NCBI RefSeq assembly: GCF_023072615.1
Contig: NZ_JAKNRW010000007.1
Location: 124,001 to 188,000, forward strand
Length of the DNA: 64,000 nucleotides
DNA from: Pseudomonas violetae
GTDB taxonomy: Bacteria; Pseudomonadota; Gammaproteobacteria; Pseudomonadales; Pseudomonadaceae
Direction of reading: 5' to 3'
The notes beneath the pieces were generated by a model. The model was given only the letters and a program-made list of their open reading frames with translations. It did no database searches and had not been told where the DNA came from. Made by a program: the position numbers and the translations under genes. Positions within the stretch are counted from its first letter, which is position 1. Every line of letters starts with the position of its first letter. Positions 51,969-62,159 of this stretch are shown here, piece after piece.

Positions 51969-53012
51969 ATGTTGAAATCCCTGAAACTCACCGCCCTGGT
52001 CATGGGCATGATCGGTGCGGCACATGCAATGGCGGCAGGTCCCGACCTGACTATCGTATCCTTTGGCGGGGCGAACAAGGCGGCGCAGGTCAAAGCCTTC
52101 TACGCACCGTGGGAAGCAGCGGGCAACGGCAAGATCGTGGCGGGCGAATACAATGGCGAGATGGCCAAGGTCAAGGCCATGGTCGACACCAAGAGTGTGT
52201 CCTGGGACCTGGTGGAAGTTGAATCGCCCGAACTGTCCCGCGGATGCGACGAAGACATGTTCGAGCAACTCGACCCAGCCCTGTTCGGCAAGAGCGAAGA
52301 TTACGTCAAGGGCGCCATCCAGCCGTGCGGCGTAGGTTTCTTCGTGTGGTCGACCGTGCTGGCCTACAACGCCGACAAGCTGAAAACCGCGCCGACCAGT
52401 TGGGCGGACTTCTGGGACACCAAGCAGTTTCCGGGCAAGCGTGGCCTGCGCAAAGGCGCCAAGTACACCCTGGAATTCGCCTTGATGGCCGATGGCGTAG
52501 CGCCGAAGGACGTCTACAAAGTGCTGGCCGGTAAAGACGGTCAAGACCGCGCGTTCAAGAAGCTCGACGAGCTGAAACCAAGCATCCAGTGGTGGGAAGC
52601 CGGCGCGCAACCGCCGCAATACCTCGCTTCGGGTGATGTGGTCATGAGCTCGGCATACAACGGTCGGATCGCTGCCGTGCAGAAGGAAAGCAACCTGAAG
52701 GTCGTCTGGAACGGCGGTATCTACGACTTCGATGCCTGGGCTATTCCAAAAGGTCTGGACAAGGCTCGCGCTGAAGCGGCGAAGAAATTCATTGCGTTCT
52801 CGGTCCAGCCGCAACAGCAGAAGACCTACTCGGAAAACATCGCCTACGGCCCGGCCAATACCCAAGCCGTGCCATTGCTGGCCAAGGATGTCCTGAAAGA
52901 CATGCCGACGACCCCGGAAAACATCGCCAACCAGGTGCAGATCGATGTCAGCTTCTGGGCTGACAACGGCGAGCAACTGGAGCAGCGTTTCAACTCCTGG
53001 GCTGCCAAATAA
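51969..53012 (+). CDS. agtB: periplasmic solute-binding protein of the Agt-type transporter
   Basis: This 347-residue extracellular binding protein of the spermidine/putrescine (PotD-like) class has a signal peptide (LKLTALVMGMIGAAHAMA) cleaved near residue 24. The mature start DLTIVSFGGANKAAQVKAF is followed by the family's VRPSWVDL-like VKGAIQPCGVGFFVWSTVLA and a C-terminal DVSFWADNGEQLEQRFNSW. It delivers its ligand to the two permeases. The gene symbol follows the recalled PAO1 order and is uncertain. Confidence 0.9.
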   Translation: MLKSLKLTALVMGMIGAAHAMAAGPDLTIVSFGGANKAAQVKAFYAPWEAAGNGKIVAGEYNGEMAKVKAMVDTKSVSWDLVEVESPELSRGCDEDMFEQLDPALFGKSEDYVKGAIQPCGVGFFVWSTVLAYNADKLKTAPTSWADFWDTKQFPGKRGLRKGAKYTLEFALMADGVAPKDVYKVLAGKDGQDRAFKKLDELKPSIQWWEAGAQPPQYLASGDVVMSSAYNGRIAAVQKESNLKVVWNGGIYDFDAWAIPKGLDKARAEAAKKFIAFSVQPQQQKTYSENIAYGPANTQAVPLLAKDVLKDMPTTPENIANQVQIDVSFWADNGEQLEQRFNSWAAK

Positions 53013-53044
53013 TCACGACCCTGTGAGGGTGGGCTTGTCTCACC

Positions 53045-53136
53045 CTGTGGCAGCGGGCTTGCTCGCGAAAGCAGTGGATCAGTCGACATCTATTGTGAAT
53101 GTCACTCCCCATTCGCGAGCAAGCCCGCTCCCACAC
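53045..53136. repeat. REPIN between the binding protein and permease genes
   Basis: CTGTGGCAGCGGGCTTGCTC with GCGAAAGC (53045-53072) pairs with TTCGCGAGCAAGCCCGCTCC with CACAC (53112-53136), in an inverted arrangement. The stem would stabilise the upstream binding-protein mRNA relative to the permease mRNA. Confidence 0.85.
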
Positions 53137-53193
53137 TAAAAGCTCGAGGTGGTTCGCCACCTCTGCAATGACCAAAGATTTCCGGAGTACGCC

Positions 53194-54441
53194 ATGGCCA
53201 CCGCCATTCCCCTGAACGCGGGCACTGACCCCACCTTGAAGCAGCGGCTCAAGCATGCCGAGCGGATTAACCGCTGGAAGGCACAGGCCTTGATCGCGCC
53301 GCTGGTGCTGTTCCTGCTGCTGGTGTTCCTGGTGCCGATTGTGGCGCTGCTCTATAAAAGTGTTGGCAACCCGGAGGTGGTCGGCGGCCTGCCGCGCACC
53401 GTGGCGGCCATCGCCAGTTGGGATGGCCGAGGCCTGCCCGCGGAACCGGTGTACAAAGCGGCAAGTGAAGACCTTGCCGAGGCTCGCAAGAATCAGACCC
53501 TGGGTGATCTGTCCAAGCGCCTGAACATGGAATTGGCAGGCTACCGCAGCCTGTTGACCAAGACTGCTCGCGCCTTGCCGTTCGCCACTGAGCCGACTTC
53601 CTATAAAGACGCGCTGGAAAATCTCGACGAGCGTTGGGGCGATCCTGCCTATTGGCAAGCCGTGCGCCGTAATACCAGCAACATCACGCCATATTACTTG
53701 TTGGCGGCCGTCGATCACCGCATCGACGACCTCGGCGAAGTCGCTCCGGCCACTCCGGACCAGGCGATCTACCTCGACATCTTCGCCCGTACCTTTTGGA
53801 TGGGCCTGGTCATCACGGCGATTTGCCTGGTGCTGGCCTATCCACTGGCTTACCTGCTGGCCAACCTGCCATCACGGCAAAGCAACCTGTTGATGATTCT
53901 GGTGCTGTTGCCCTTCTGGACCTCGATTCTGGTGCGAGTCGCGGCGTGGATCGTGTTGCTGCAAGCGGGTGGCCTGATCAACAGTGGGCTGATGGCCATG
54001 GGCATCATCGACAAGCCGCTGGAACTGGTGTTCAACCGCACCGGGGTCTACATCTCGATGGTGCACATCCTGCTGCCGTTCATGATCCTGCCGATCTACA
54101 GCGTGATGAAAGGTATTTCGCCCACCTACATGCGTGCTGCGATTTCCCTGGGCTGCCATCCGTTCGCCAGTTTCTGGCGGGTGTACTTCCCGCAGACCTA
54201 TGCCGGTGTAGGTGCCGGTTGCCTGCTGGTGTTCATCATCTCCATCGGTTACTACATCACGCCGGCATTGCTGGGCAGCCCGAACGATCAAATGGTCAGC
54301 TATTTCGTCGCCTTCTACACCAACACCAGTATCAACTGGGGCATGGCGACCGCACTGGGGGGGCTACTGCTGTTGGCGACCGTGGTGCTTTATCTGATTT
54401 ACAGCTGGCTGGTAGGCGCCAGTCGCCTGCGCCTGAGCTAA
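53194..54441 (+). CDS. agtC: ABC transporter permease, PotB-like (AgtC-like)
   Basis: This 415-residue inner-membrane protein starts at the ATG at 53194 with CCGGAG eight bases upstream. After an unusually long N-terminal periplasmic stretch (about 65-200) following the first helix (LVLFLLLVFLVPIVALLY), it carries the BPD_transp_1 permease domain. The EAA loop is seen in AAISLGCHPFASFWRVYFP. It pairs with the permease downstream, 12 bases away. Confidence 0.9.
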   Translation: MATAIPLNAGTDPTLKQRLKHAERINRWKAQALIAPLVLFLLLVFLVPIVALLYKSVGNPEVVGGLPRTVAAIASWDGRGLPAEPVYKAASEDLAEARKNQTLGDLSKRLNMELAGYRSLLTKTARALPFATEPTSYKDALENLDERWGDPAYWQAVRRNTSNITPYYLLAAVDHRIDDLGEVAPATPDQAIYLDIFARTFWMGLVITAICLVLAYPLAYLLANLPSRQSNLLMILVLLPFWTSILVRVAAWIVLLQAGGLINSGLMAMGIIDKPLELVFNRTGVYISMVHILLPFMILPIYSVMKGISPTYMRAAISLGCHPFASFWRVYFPQTYAGVGAGCLLVFIISIGYYITPALLGSPNDQMVSYFVAFYTNTSINWGMATALGGLLLLATVVLYLIYSWLVGASRLRLS

Positions 54442-54453
54442 GGGGAGAACGAA

Positions 54454-55278
54454 ATGCTGAGTCCTTACATGTCGCCCATCGAACGGGTGTGGTTCTACAG
54501 CCTGCGGATTCTCTGCGGCCTGATCCTGATGTTCCTGATTCTGCCGGTGCTGGTGATCATCCCGCTGTCGTTCAACTCGGGGAGTTTCCTGGTATATCCG
54601 CTGCAAGGCTTTTCGCTGCAGTGGTACCACGACTTCTTCGCTTCGGCGGAGTGGATGCGGGCATTGAGGAACAGCATCATCGTGGCGCCAGCGGCGACGG
54701 TGATCGCGATGATCTTCGGGACGCTGGCGGCGATCGGCCTGACCCGGGGAGACTTCCCCGGCAAGTCATTAGTCATGGCCCTGGTGATTTCGCCGATGGT
54801 AGTGCCGGTGGTCATCATCGGTGTGGCGAGTTATCTGTTCTTCGCTCCATTGGGACTGGGCAACAGTTTCTTCTCGCTGATCGTGGTGCACGCCGTGTTA
54901 GGTGTGCCGTTTGTGATCATCACGGTGTCGGCGACGTTGCAAGGTTTCAACCACAACCTGGTGCGCGCTGCCGCAAGTCTGGGCGCTTCGCCGCTGACCG
55001 CGTTCCGTCGCGTGACCCTGCCGCTGATTGCACCGGGGGTGATTTCCGGGGCGCTGTTTGCCTTTGCCACTTCGTTTGATGAAGTGGTGGTGACGCTGTT
55101 CCTCGCCGGTCCTGAGCAAGCGACGTTGCCACGGCAGATGTTCAGCGGAATTCGCGAAAACCTCAGCCCGACTATTGCCGCCGCCGCGACGCTGTTGATC
55201 GCCTTCTCGGTGATCCTGTTGCTGACCCTGGAATGGCTGCGCGGACGCAGCGAGAAACTGCGCACCGCCCAAGTCTAG
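54454..55278 (+). CDS. agtD: ABC transporter permease, PotC-like (AgtD-like)
   Basis: This 274-residue inner-membrane permease has six predicted helices, including LCGLILMFLILPVLVIIPLSF, and the EAA loop AAASLGASPLTAFRRVTLP (about 170-190). It forms the second half of the transmembrane channel. GGGGAG lies just before the ATG. It is last in the operon and is followed by a REPIN. Confidence 0.92.
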   Translation: MLSPYMSPIERVWFYSLRILCGLILMFLILPVLVIIPLSFNSGSFLVYPLQGFSLQWYHDFFASAEWMRALRNSIIVAPAATVIAMIFGTLAAIGLTRGDFPGKSLVMALVISPMVVPVVIIGVASYLFFAPLGLGNSFFSLIVVHAVLGVPFVIITVSATLQGFNHNLVRAAASLGASPLTAFRRVTLPLIAPGVISGALFAFATSFDEVVVTLFLAGPEQATLPRQMFSGIRENLSPTIAAAATLLIAFSVILLLTLEWLRGRSEKLRTAQV

Positions 55279-55290
55279 ACACCGATTAAT

Positions 55291-55390
55291 TGTAGGAGCG
55301 AGCTCGCTCGCGATGGTCGCTAACGATATTGCTGGGAGCCTGACACCCCGCGTCGTTTTCGAGTTCATCGCGAGTAAGCTCGCTCCTGCA
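55291..55390. repeat. REPIN between agtD and the alcohol dehydrogenase gene
   Basis: TGTAGGAGCGAGCTCGCTCGC with GATGG (55291-55316) and inverted CATCGCGAGTAAGCTCGCTCC with TGCAG (55366-55391) flank a spacer of about 50 bases. It is another copy of the genome's REP family. Confidence 0.8.
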
Positions 55391-55496
55391 GAGGGTTTGC
55401 GTGGGCTCGTTGGTTATTCATGAGCTGAATAGCAGACAACTTCCATTCCCCAGCTACTATTGTTGCCCAGCTCCCTATCTATAAGAGGCTGCGCAC

Positions 55497-56645
55497 ATGG
55501 GTCTTTCCTCTTTCAAAATCGCCCACAAACTGATCACCGGAGCAGGTGCCATCGAGCAACTGGCCGCTGAGCTCACCCGTCTGGACATTGACCACCCCCT
55601 GATCGTCACCGATGCTGCGCTGGTCAAATCCGGCACAGTCGAACTCGCGCTGGCGCAATTGGGCGGTCGCACTTATGAGATCTTTGATCGGGTGTTGCCG
55701 GATCCGGAAATTGCCATCGTCGAAGATTGCATGCAGGTCTATCGCGAAGGCGGGCATGACGGGCTCATTGGCCTGGGCGGTGGCAGTGCGATCGATATCG
55801 CCAAGAGTGTCGCAGCCTACGCCGGTTATCACGGCGCGCTTGAGGATTTGTTTGGTGTCGACCAGGTGCCGCGCAAAGGCCCGCCGTTGATCGCCATCCC
55901 GACCACTGCCGGCACTGGCTCGGAGGTGACCAATGTGGCGATCCTGTCCGACAAGGTCGCGCAACTCAAAAAGGGCATCGTCAGTGACTACCTGTTGCCG
56001 GACGTGGCGCTGGTTAGCCCGCAGATGACCCTGACGTGTCCGCGCAGCGTCACGGCAGCGAGTGGCGTCGATGCGCTGGTGCATGCCATCGAATCCTACC
56101 TGTCGCTCAATGCCTCGCCCATTACCGATGCCCTGGCCATCGGCGCGATCAAACTGATTTCCGGCGCGTTGCCCAAGGCCTACGCCAACTCATCCAATCT
56201 GCAGGCTCGCGAAGACATGGCCACCGCCAGCCTGATGGCGGGTATGGCATTCGGGAATGCCGGAGTCGGTGCTGTGCATGCACTGGCGTATCCGCTGGGT
56301 GGACGATTCAACATCGCACATGGCGTCAGCAATGCGTTACTGCTGCCCCATGTCATGATCTGGAACAAGATGGCCTGCGTTGAGCGAATGCAGGATATTG
56401 CCGAGGCCATGGGGGTCAGGACTGCTCATCTGAGCGCCAATGAGGCAGCGGAAAAAGCCGTCGAGGCGATGGCTGCGTTGTGTGCTGCGGTCGAAATCCC
56501 CCAAGGTCTGCGCAGTTTTGGGGTTCCCGAAGATGCAATCCCGGCCATGGCCTTGGAAGCTGCGGGGATCGAACGTCTGATGCGCAACAATCCTCGTCAA
56601 TTGAGTGCCGTTGATATCGAGAAGATCTACCGGGCGGCTTACTGA
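55497..56645 (+). CDS. iron-containing alcohol dehydrogenase
   Basis: This 382-residue type III (iron-dependent) NAD(P) alcohol dehydrogenase has an N-terminal Rossmann-like domain with [18 protein letters not shown] (about 88-105) and [14 protein letters not shown] (about 138). The metal-site region is [12 protein letters not shown] and [20 protein letters not shown], which supplies the His ligands near residues 260-275. It stands between the agt operon and rpe, where PAO1 has no such gene in my memory, so it may be a local insertion. The substrate is unknown. Confidence 0.93.
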   Translation: MGLSSFKIAHKLITGAGAIEQLAAELTRLDIDHPLIVTDAALVKSGTVELALAQLGGRTYEIFDRVLPDPEIAIVEDCMQVYREGGHDGLIGLGGGSAIDIAKSVAAYAGYHGALEDLFGVDQVPRKGPPLIAIPTTAGTGSEVTNVAILSDKVAQLKKGIVSDYLLPDVALVSPQMTLTCPRSVTAASGVDALVHAIESYLSLNASPITDALAIGAIKLISGALPKAYANSSNLQAREDMATASLMAGMAFGNAGVGAVHALAYPLGGRFNIAHGVSNALLLPHVMIWNKMACVERMQDIAEAMGVRTAHLSANEAAEKAVEAMAALCAAVEIPQGLRSFGVPEDAIPAMALEAAGIERLMRNNPRQLSAVDIEKIYRAAY

Positions 56646-56725
56646 TCATCGCAGTCACGTCGCGCGCGTCAAAGCATGAGGTATACAATGCGCGCCATCG
56701 TGATTCTGCTCAGAAAAGGTGCGTC

Positions 56726-57400
56726 ATGCAGCCGTTCGTAATTGCTCCGTCGATACTCTCCGCCGACTTCGCCCGCCTGGGTGAGGAAGTGGACAACGTC
56801 CTGGCCGCTGGCGCCGACTTCGTGCACTTCGACGTCATGGACAACCATTACGTGCCAAACCTGACCATCGGCCCGATGGTCTGCGCGGCGCTGCGCAAAT
56901 ACGGCGTAACCGCGCCGATCGACGCGCACCTGATGGTCAGCCCGGTGGACCGCATAGTCGGCGACTTCATCGAAGCCGGCGCGACCTACATCACCTTCCA
57001 TCCGGAAGCCACGCAGCATGTCGACCGTTCCCTGCAACTGATCCGCGAGGGTGGCTGCAAGTCTGGCCTGGTGTTCAACCCGGCGACTCCGCTAGACGTA
57101 CTCAAGTACGTGATGGACAAGGTCGACATGATCCTGCTGATGAGCGTCAACCCGGGCTTCGGCGGGCAGAAGTTCATTCCTGGCACCCTCGACAAGCTGC
57201 GTGAAGCGCGGGCGCTGATCGATGCCAGCGGTCGTGACATCCGCCTGGAAATCGACGGCGGTGTGAACGTGAACAACATCCGTGAAATTGCTGCGGCGGG
57301 GGCTGACACTTTTGTCGCCGGATCGGCCATTTTCAATGCACCCAACTACCAGGAAGTGATCGAGAAGATGCGCTCCGAACTGGCGCTGGCTCGTCCATGA
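56726..57400 (+). CDS. rpe: ribulose-phosphate 3-epimerase
   Basis: Rpe interconverts ribulose-5-phosphate and xylulose-5-phosphate in the pentose phosphate pathway. This 224-residue TIM barrel has [16 protein letters not shown] at the N-terminus, the catalytic Asp in [17 protein letters not shown] (about 36), and [16 protein letters not shown] (about 139). [22 protein letters not shown] lies near the end. It overlaps gph by four bases. Confidence 0.97.
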   Translation: MQPFVIAPSILSADFARLGEEVDNVLAAGADFVHFDVMDNHYVPNLTIGPMVCAALRKYGVTAPIDAHLMVSPVDRIVGDFIEAGATYITFHPEATQHVDRSLQLIREGGCKSGLVFNPATPLDVLKYVMDKVDMILLMSVNPGFGGQKFIPGTLDKLREARALIDASGRDIRLEIDGGVNVNNIREIAAAGADTFVAGSAIFNAPNYQEVIEKMRSELALARP

Positions 57401-58215
57401 GTGGCTTTGAGCAGCTGTTCCCGGGGGCTTTGCCGCGCCTGGTGATGTTCGATCTGGATGGCACGCTGATCGATTCGGTCCCCGACCTGGCGGTGGCCGT
57501 GGACAACATGCTGCTCAAGCTCGGCCGCCAGCCTGCGGGGCTCGAGTCGGTACGCGAGTGGGTCGGCAACGGCGCGCCGGTGCTGGTGCGACGTGCGTTG
57601 GCCGGTGGCATCGATCATTCGACGGTGGATGACGGTGAGGCCGAAGGCGCGCTGGATATTTTCATGCAAGCCTACAGCGACAGTCATGAGCTGACCGTGG
57701 TCTACCCGGGTGTGCGCGACACGCTCAAATGGCTGCACAAGCAGGGCGTGGAAATGGCGCTGATCACCAACAAGCCGGAGCGCTTCGTCGCGCCGCTGCT
57801 GGATCAGATGAAGATCGGGCGCTACTTCAAATGGATCATTGGCGGCGATACCTTGCCGCAAAAGAAACCGGACCCGGCCGCGCTGTTCTTTGTGATGAAA
57901 ATGGCCAACATCCCAGCCTCGCAGTCGTTGTTCGTCGGTGATTCGCGCAGCGACGTGTTGGCGGCGAAAGCGGCAGGGGTCAAGTGTGTCGCGCTCAGCT
58001 ACGGCTATAACCACGGTCGACCGATTGCCGAAGAATCGCCGGCGCTGGTGATCGACGACTTGCGCAAGCTAATTCCCGGTTGCCTGGATGCGGCCTCTGG
58101 GATAACGTTGCCCGACGCTGTCCAACCCCCTTATGGAAACGCCATCGTGGTGGTCACCCGCAAACTCTGGATGAAAGTCATCAAGGCCCTGGCCCGCTGG
58201 CGTTGGCGCGCCTGA
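57397..58215 (+). CDS. gph: phosphoglycolate phosphatase Gph, ending in the trpE leader peptide
   Basis: This 272-residue HAD phosphatase removes 2-phosphoglycolate, a product of DNA repair and oxidative chemistry. It has [19 protein letters not shown] (about 15), [10 protein letters not shown] (motif II), and the motif III Lys in [11 protein letters not shown] with [16 protein letters not shown]. The last 14 residues, [14 protein letters not shown], are Trp-rich and coincide with what would be a trp leader peptide before trpE (see finding). The phosphatase core ends well before this tail. Confidence 0.95.
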   Translation: MSGFEQLFPGALPRLVMFDLDGTLIDSVPDLAVAVDNMLLKLGRQPAGLESVREWVGNGAPVLVRRALAGGIDHSTVDDGEAEGALDIFMQAYSDSHELTVVYPGVRDTLKWLHKQGVEMALITNKPERFVAPLLDQMKIGRYFKWIIGGDTLPQKKPDPAALFFVMKMANIPASQSLFVGDSRSDVLAAKAAGVKCVALSYGYNHGRPIAEESPALVIDDLRKLIPGCLDAASGITLPDAVQPPYGNAIVVVTRKLWMKVIKALARWRWRA

Positions 58216-58239
58216 CTCGATTCTGGCCGGCTTTCCGGC
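58171..58239 (+). promoter_or_regulatory. trpE attenuator leader (Trp-rich peptide and hairpins)
   Basis: The in-frame reading from ATG 58171 is [14 protein letters not shown], stopping at 58213-58215, and contains two clustered Trp codons; a third Trp codon precedes the ATG. Ten bases later comes the stem GCCGG-CTTT-CCGGC (58226-58239). CGCGCC (58207-58212) can pair instead with GGCGCG (58237-58242), giving mutually exclusive structures as in classical attenuation. trpE attenuation was reported for P. putida. No long U-tract is visible after the stem. Confidence 0.65.
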
Positions 58240-58286
58240 GCGTTTGCATACCTGACTGTTAGCACCTCAAGCCACGAGGCTACCCC

Positions 58287-59768
58287 ATGATCCGCGAAGA
58301 ATTCCTGCGTTTGGCCGCTGCCGGCTATAACCGTATCCCCCTGGCCTGCGAAACCCTGGCCGACTTCGACACGCCGCTGTCGATCTATCTGAAGCTGGCC
58401 GACCAGCCAAACTCTTACCTGCTCGAATCGGTGCAGGGCGGGGAGAAGTGGGGTCGTTATTCGATCATCGGCCTGCCGTGCCGCACTGTGTTGCGCGTAC
58501 ACGACCACCACGTCAGCGTGACACACGACGGTGTCGAGATCGAAACCCACGAGGCGGAAGATCCTCTGGCCTTCGTCGAAGAATTCAAGGCACGCTACAA
58601 CGTGCCGACCATTCCCGGCCTGCCACGATTCAATGGCGGCCTGGTGGGTTACTTCGGTTATGACTGCGTGCGCTATGTCGAGAAGCGTCTGGGCAAGTGC
58701 CCGAACCCGGATCCGTTGGGCGTGCCGGACATCCTGCTGATGGTCTCCGATGCGGTGGTGGTGTTCGACAACCTGGCTGGCAAGATGCACGCCATTGTCC
58801 TGGCTGATCCCGCGCAGGACGATGCGTTCGAACAGGGGCAGGCACGCCTGCAGGAATTGCTGGAGCAACTGCGCCAGCCAATCACGCCGCGCCGTGGCCT
58901 GGACTTCAGCAAGCAGCAAACAGCTGACCCGGTGTTCCGGTCCAGCTTCACTCAGGACGATTACGAAAAGGCCGTCGACACCATCAAGGAATACATCCTC
59001 GCCGGTGATTGCATGCAGGTCGTACCTTCCCAGCGGATGTCGATCGACTTCAAGGCGGCACCGATCGATCTGTACCGGGCGCTGCGCTGCTTCAATCCGA
59101 CGCCTTACATGTACTTTTTCAACTTCGGTGATTTCCACGTGGTTGGCAGCTCGCCGGAAGTATTGGTGCGGGTCGAAGACAACCTGATCACCGTGCGCCC
59201 CATCGCCGGCACTCGTCCACGGGGCGCCAACGAAGAAGCGGACCTGGCGCTGGAGCAAGACCTGCTGTCCGACGACAAGGAAATCGCCGAGCACTTGATG
59301 CTGATTGACCTGGGGCGCAATGACACCGGTCGAGTATCGGAAATCGGTTCGGTGAAACTCACCGAGAAAATGGTCATCGAGCGTTATTCCAACGTGATGC
59401 ACATTGTGTCCAACGTCACCGGGCAATTGAAAGCTGGGCTGACTGCGATGGATGCGTTGCGGGCAATTCTGCCAGCGGGCACTTTGTCGGGCGCACCGAA
59501 GATTCGTGCGATGGAAATCATCGACGAACTGGAGCCGGTCAAGCGCGGAGTCTACGGTGGTGCGGTAGGTTATTTTGCCTGGAACGGCAACATGGACACC
59601 GCCATCGCGATTCGCACGGCGGTGATCAAGAATGGTGAGCTGCATGTGCAGGCCGGTGGCGGCATTGTTGCCGACTCTGTGCCAGCGCTGGAATGGGAAG
59701 AAACCTTGAACAAGCGTCGCGCCATGTTCCGCGCGGTGGCATTGGCCGAACAAACCCCGGACGCATGA
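58287..59768 (+). CDS. trpE: anthranilate synthase component I
   Basis: TrpE, with TrpG, makes anthranilate from chorismate. The 493-residue protein has the feedback-site motif [17 protein letters not shown] (about 49-65), where Trp binds, and the chorismate-binding C-terminal domain with [12 protein letters not shown] (about 240), [10 protein letters not shown] (about 305), [12 protein letters not shown] (about 342) and [18 protein letters not shown] (about 396). GAGG lies seven bases before the ATG. It is separated from trpGDC by the estP gene and a terminator. Confidence 0.97.
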   Translation: MIREEFLRLAAAGYNRIPLACETLADFDTPLSIYLKLADQPNSYLLESVQGGEKWGRYSIIGLPCRTVLRVHDHHVSVTHDGVEIETHEAEDPLAFVEEFKARYNVPTIPGLPRFNGGLVGYFGYDCVRYVEKRLGKCPNPDPLGVPDILLMVSDAVVVFDNLAGKMHAIVLADPAQDDAFEQGQARLQELLEQLRQPITPRRGLDFSKQQTADPVFRSSFTQDDYEKAVDTIKEYILAGDCMQVVPSQRMSIDFKAAPIDLYRALRCFNPTPYMYFFNFGDFHVVGSSPEVLVRVEDNLITVRPIAGTRPRGANEEADLALEQDLLSDDKEIAEHLMLIDLGRNDTGRVSEIGSVKLTEKMVIERYSNVMHIVSNVTGQLKAGLTAMDALRAILPAGTLSGAPKIRAMEIIDELEPVKRGVYGGAVGYFAWNGNMDTAIAIRTAVIKNGELHVQAGGGIVADSVPALEWEETLNKRRAMFRAVALAEQTPDA

Positions 59769-59790
59769 GTTGACACAAAGGGGGCAACCC

Positions 59791-59827
59791 AAAAAAAAGC
59801 GGCGCCTGTGAGGGCGCCGCTTTTTTT
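59791..59827. terminator. bidirectional terminator between trpE and estP
   Basis: AAAAAAAAGCGGCGCC-TGTGAG-GGCGCCGCTTTTTTT lies between the convergent trpE and estP genes. Strong stem with A and T tracts on either side. Confidence 0.93.
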
Positions 59828-59844
59828 ACCTGCCGATCAGCCGA

Positions 59845-61752
59845 TCAGAAATCCAGCGCCACACCCAGGTTTACGCCTTGCTGGGTAAAATCGTCATCCT
59901 TGCGAATGATGTAGCTCGCACGCAATGCCAGATCCTTGGTGAGGTTGTGACTCACCCCCAGGTTCACCCGTTGCAAATGACTTTGCGGGGTATAGCCTTC
60001 CAGCGTGAAGTCATTGGCCGGCAGGCTGTTGAGGGCGATGTTGACCTTCTGCACATCGTCCTCGTACTCACGCTCGTAGGCATACTCACCAAACACCCTG
60101 GTTTGCGAGGTGATCTGGTACTTGCCCTGCAAGCCCACGCCCAGGCGTTTCGAGTCACGGGTCTGGTCATCGAAAGTCAACGCGGTGGCCCGATTGCTTT
60201 TCTCTGAATACCCGTCGACTTCCACCTTGGCGTAATCGGCACTGACGAATGGTGACAGGTGCCACTGGCTGCCCGGTTGGGCAATGTCGTAGCCAACGCG
60301 AGTGCTGAATGCCCACAGATGCCCGTCAGTATTGCCTTTCTCGGCACCTTCGCTGGCGCCCAGGTCGAACTTGCGCTTGAGGTTGTCGTAGTCCAGTTTT
60401 CCACCCGTCAGCGCGGCATCCGCCCACCAGCGGTTCTGCTGGAACTGGGCAAATGCTGTAGCCAGGTAGCTATTGAGCTTGTAGTCCGAGTCGTTATGGC
60501 CAGCGTCCAGGTTCTGCCGGTAGAAACCTGCTGCGACACCTAAGCGCCAAGCGTCATTGAGACGATAGCTGCCGCCCACATTGAGGTTGTAACCGCTGCC
60601 GTCGGCGCTGGCGCCGCTGCTCTGGCTGTCGAGGTCAAGATGCTGGCCGCCCCCGGCTACAATGGCTCGCCATTGCCCGACCGCTTGCCAGTCTTCCCAG
60701 TCCGATTGCCATTGGCTGCGCAGTTCGTCCTGATGCGCGCGTAAAGTGGCGTGGGCCATTTCTGGCAGCAGTGTCAGCTCCCATGGCGCTGCGAGCAGGG
60801 AATAGGCGTAATCGGAGATCAGCTTTTGCCCGGCTTCGGTCGGATGGACCCCATCGTTGTAGATCAGCTTGCTCGGGTCTGGTGTGGCACTGTTGATGCC
60901 ATAGGTGGCGTTTTCCGTGCAGCCACTGCCACTAAAGCAGGTTGCCGTCAGGTTCTGGTCAGTCGCCAGGCCGAAACGTCCCGGATCTGCAAAGGTTTCC
61001 TGCAACAGCAGGGGAATATTCAACGGGATGATTTCGGCATTGATGCCCTGCAAGCGCTGCACCAGCTGCAGGTTGAACTGATTGCTGAGCTGGGTGGCTG
61101 CGGTTTGCAGGCCGGTGCCATTGATGGCCGGCGTCAGGCCGATGTCCGGCAGCAACCAGACCATCACGTATTTCGCGCCGGCGGTCTGCAGCACTTGCAC
61201 GCTGTCGGCCAGGCGGTCTGCTGCGGCGTTGGCTTGGGCGGGGCTGAGGATGCGCCCCTGAAGAAAGTCGTTACCACCTCCGGAGAGGTAGTACAGCGCA
61301 TTCGGATCAGCACGGAAATTGTTCGACGGCAGATAGCCGACCCGGGTGCGCTCCCCTGTAGCGGACTGGGTGGTAATTGAGTCAAGGATCTGGTCGGTGC
61401 GATAACCGCCGACCGCCCAGTTGTTGCCATCTGGCAGGCCCTGGTTGGCCCGCACCGCCGACGTCGATGCCGCCGTTTCGTCGGCAGAGTACCCCAGTCG
61501 ACTACCTAGCAACTGAGTAGAGTTGAGCGCGCGCGACTCACCGCTACCATCCTGATAAACCGGCCCCGTCCGGTTAGTGTAGCGCTGAGTCGCACCGGCC
61601 GGCCCGCCCGAGTCGGTAAAGGTCCCGGCATCGTTGAGACTGTCGCCGAACACGACGAAATTGGAGTATGGATTGGGAGCAGCGATCGCTTGGGCGCAGG
61701 CCATTGCGAGCAAGCATCCGGCGAGCGGTACAAACAGCGTCTGTTTGATCAT
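59845..61752 (-). CDS. estP: autotransporter GDSL esterase (EstP/EstA-like)
   Basis: This 635-residue outer-membrane esterase starts at the ATG at 61752. It has a signal peptide ([19 protein letters not shown]) and a GDSL hydrolase passenger (about 26-330) with [11 protein letters not shown] (nucleophile), YLSGGGNDF (oxyanion block) and the catalytic DGVHPTEAG (about 303). A 12-strand autotransporter barrel (about 365-635) ends with the canonical terminal Phe (VALDF). Homologues are displayed on the cell surface; P. aeruginosa EstA affects rhamnolipid and motility. It is convergent with trpE and divergent from trpG. Confidence 0.94.
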   Translation of the reverse strand: MIKQTLFVPLAGCLLAMACAQAIAAPNPYSNFVVFGDSLNDAGTFTDSGGPAGATQRYTNRTGPVYQDGSGESRALNSTQLLGSRLGYSADETAASTSAVRANQGLPDGNNWAVGGYRTDQILDSITTQSATGERTRVGYLPSNNFRADPNALYYLSGGGNDFLQGRILSPAQANAAADRLADSVQVLQTAGAKYVMVWLLPDIGLTPAINGTGLQTAATQLSNQFNLQLVQRLQGINAEIIPLNIPLLLQETFADPGRFGLATDQNLTATCFSGSGCTENATYGINSATPDPSKLIYNDGVHPTEAGQKLISDYAYSLLAAPWELTLLPEMAHATLRAHQDELRSQWQSDWEDWQAVGQWRAIVAGGGQHLDLDSQSSGASADGSGYNLNVGGSYRLNDAWRLGVAAGFYRQNLDAGHNDSDYKLNSYLATAFAQFQQNRWWADAALTGGKLDYDNLKRKFDLGASEGAEKGNTDGHLWAFSTRVGYDIAQPGSQWHLSPFVSADYAKVEVDGYSEKSNRATALTFDDQTRDSKRLGVGLQGKYQITSQTRVFGEYAYEREYEDDVQKVNIALNSLPANDFTLEGYTPQSHLQRVNLGVSHNLTKDLALRASYIIRKDDDFTQQGVNLGVALDF

Positions 61753-61908
61753 GAGCAAGTCCGTTTATTTATTGTTGTAGTGAACGAAACGACAGTACCA
61801 AAAAAAACCGGCCTTTTGCCATTGGTCGTGATCCCTTCTAATGATTCGTCTGCGGGCGTCACCGCGATATTGCACGCTTAGCCCAGCTAAGTTACTGTGC
61901 CCAAACGT

Positions 61909-61995
61909 ATGAATGAGACCTTCCCCGTGTTGATCATCAGCAAACTCCTGGATCAAGTCATCAAGGCACACGCCCGTTGGCGTTGGCGCGCCTGA
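61909..61995 (+). CDS. trpG leader peptide (28 codons, Trp-rich end)
   Basis: An ATG at 61909 opens a 28-residue frame that begins MNETFPVLIISKLLDQ and ends VIKAHARWRWRA, with TGA at 61993-61995. The last 12 residues nearly match the end of Gph before trpE ([12 protein letters not shown]), including both Trp codons, and the last 17 bases are identical. It is too short for a folded protein and fits an attenuator leader peptide for trpGDC, as reported for P. putida. No strong ribosome-binding site is visible. Confidence 0.65.
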   Translation: MNETFPVLIISKLLDQVIKAHARWRWRA

Positions 61996-62159
61996 ATTCT
62001 TTGCCGGCCACGCCGGACCTGTACCGATTTACCTTCTATACCCGTTTTACCTGCCGCTTTGCTGGCGCCACTCCAGCACCCGACAAAGCGCAGCGCCCTG
62101 CGGGTAATCATCTGAAGGTCATGTTCAAAAATCAGTGAATTCGAGAGGTTTCCAGCGCC
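61996..62159 (+). promoter_or_regulatory. structured trpGDC leader after the leader peptide
   Basis: CCGGC-CAC-GCCGG (62004-62016) lies ten bases after the leader stop, parallel to the trpE case. A second compound hairpin pairs CGCTTT (62055-62060) with AAAGCG (62085-62090) around GCTGG/CCAGC (62061-62065, 62073-62077). A GAGG near 62145 precedes the trpG ATG. The second hairpin has no obvious U-tract. Confidence 0.5.

Noticed and set aside
53796..55079. 427-codon plus-strand open frame overlapping both permease genes
   Set aside because: It is out of frame with the two permeases, which have EAA motifs and membrane helices; its translation is compositionally odd.
58131..59792. 553-codon minus-strand open frame
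   Set aside because: Antisense to trpE and the end of gph; the sequence shows no domain.
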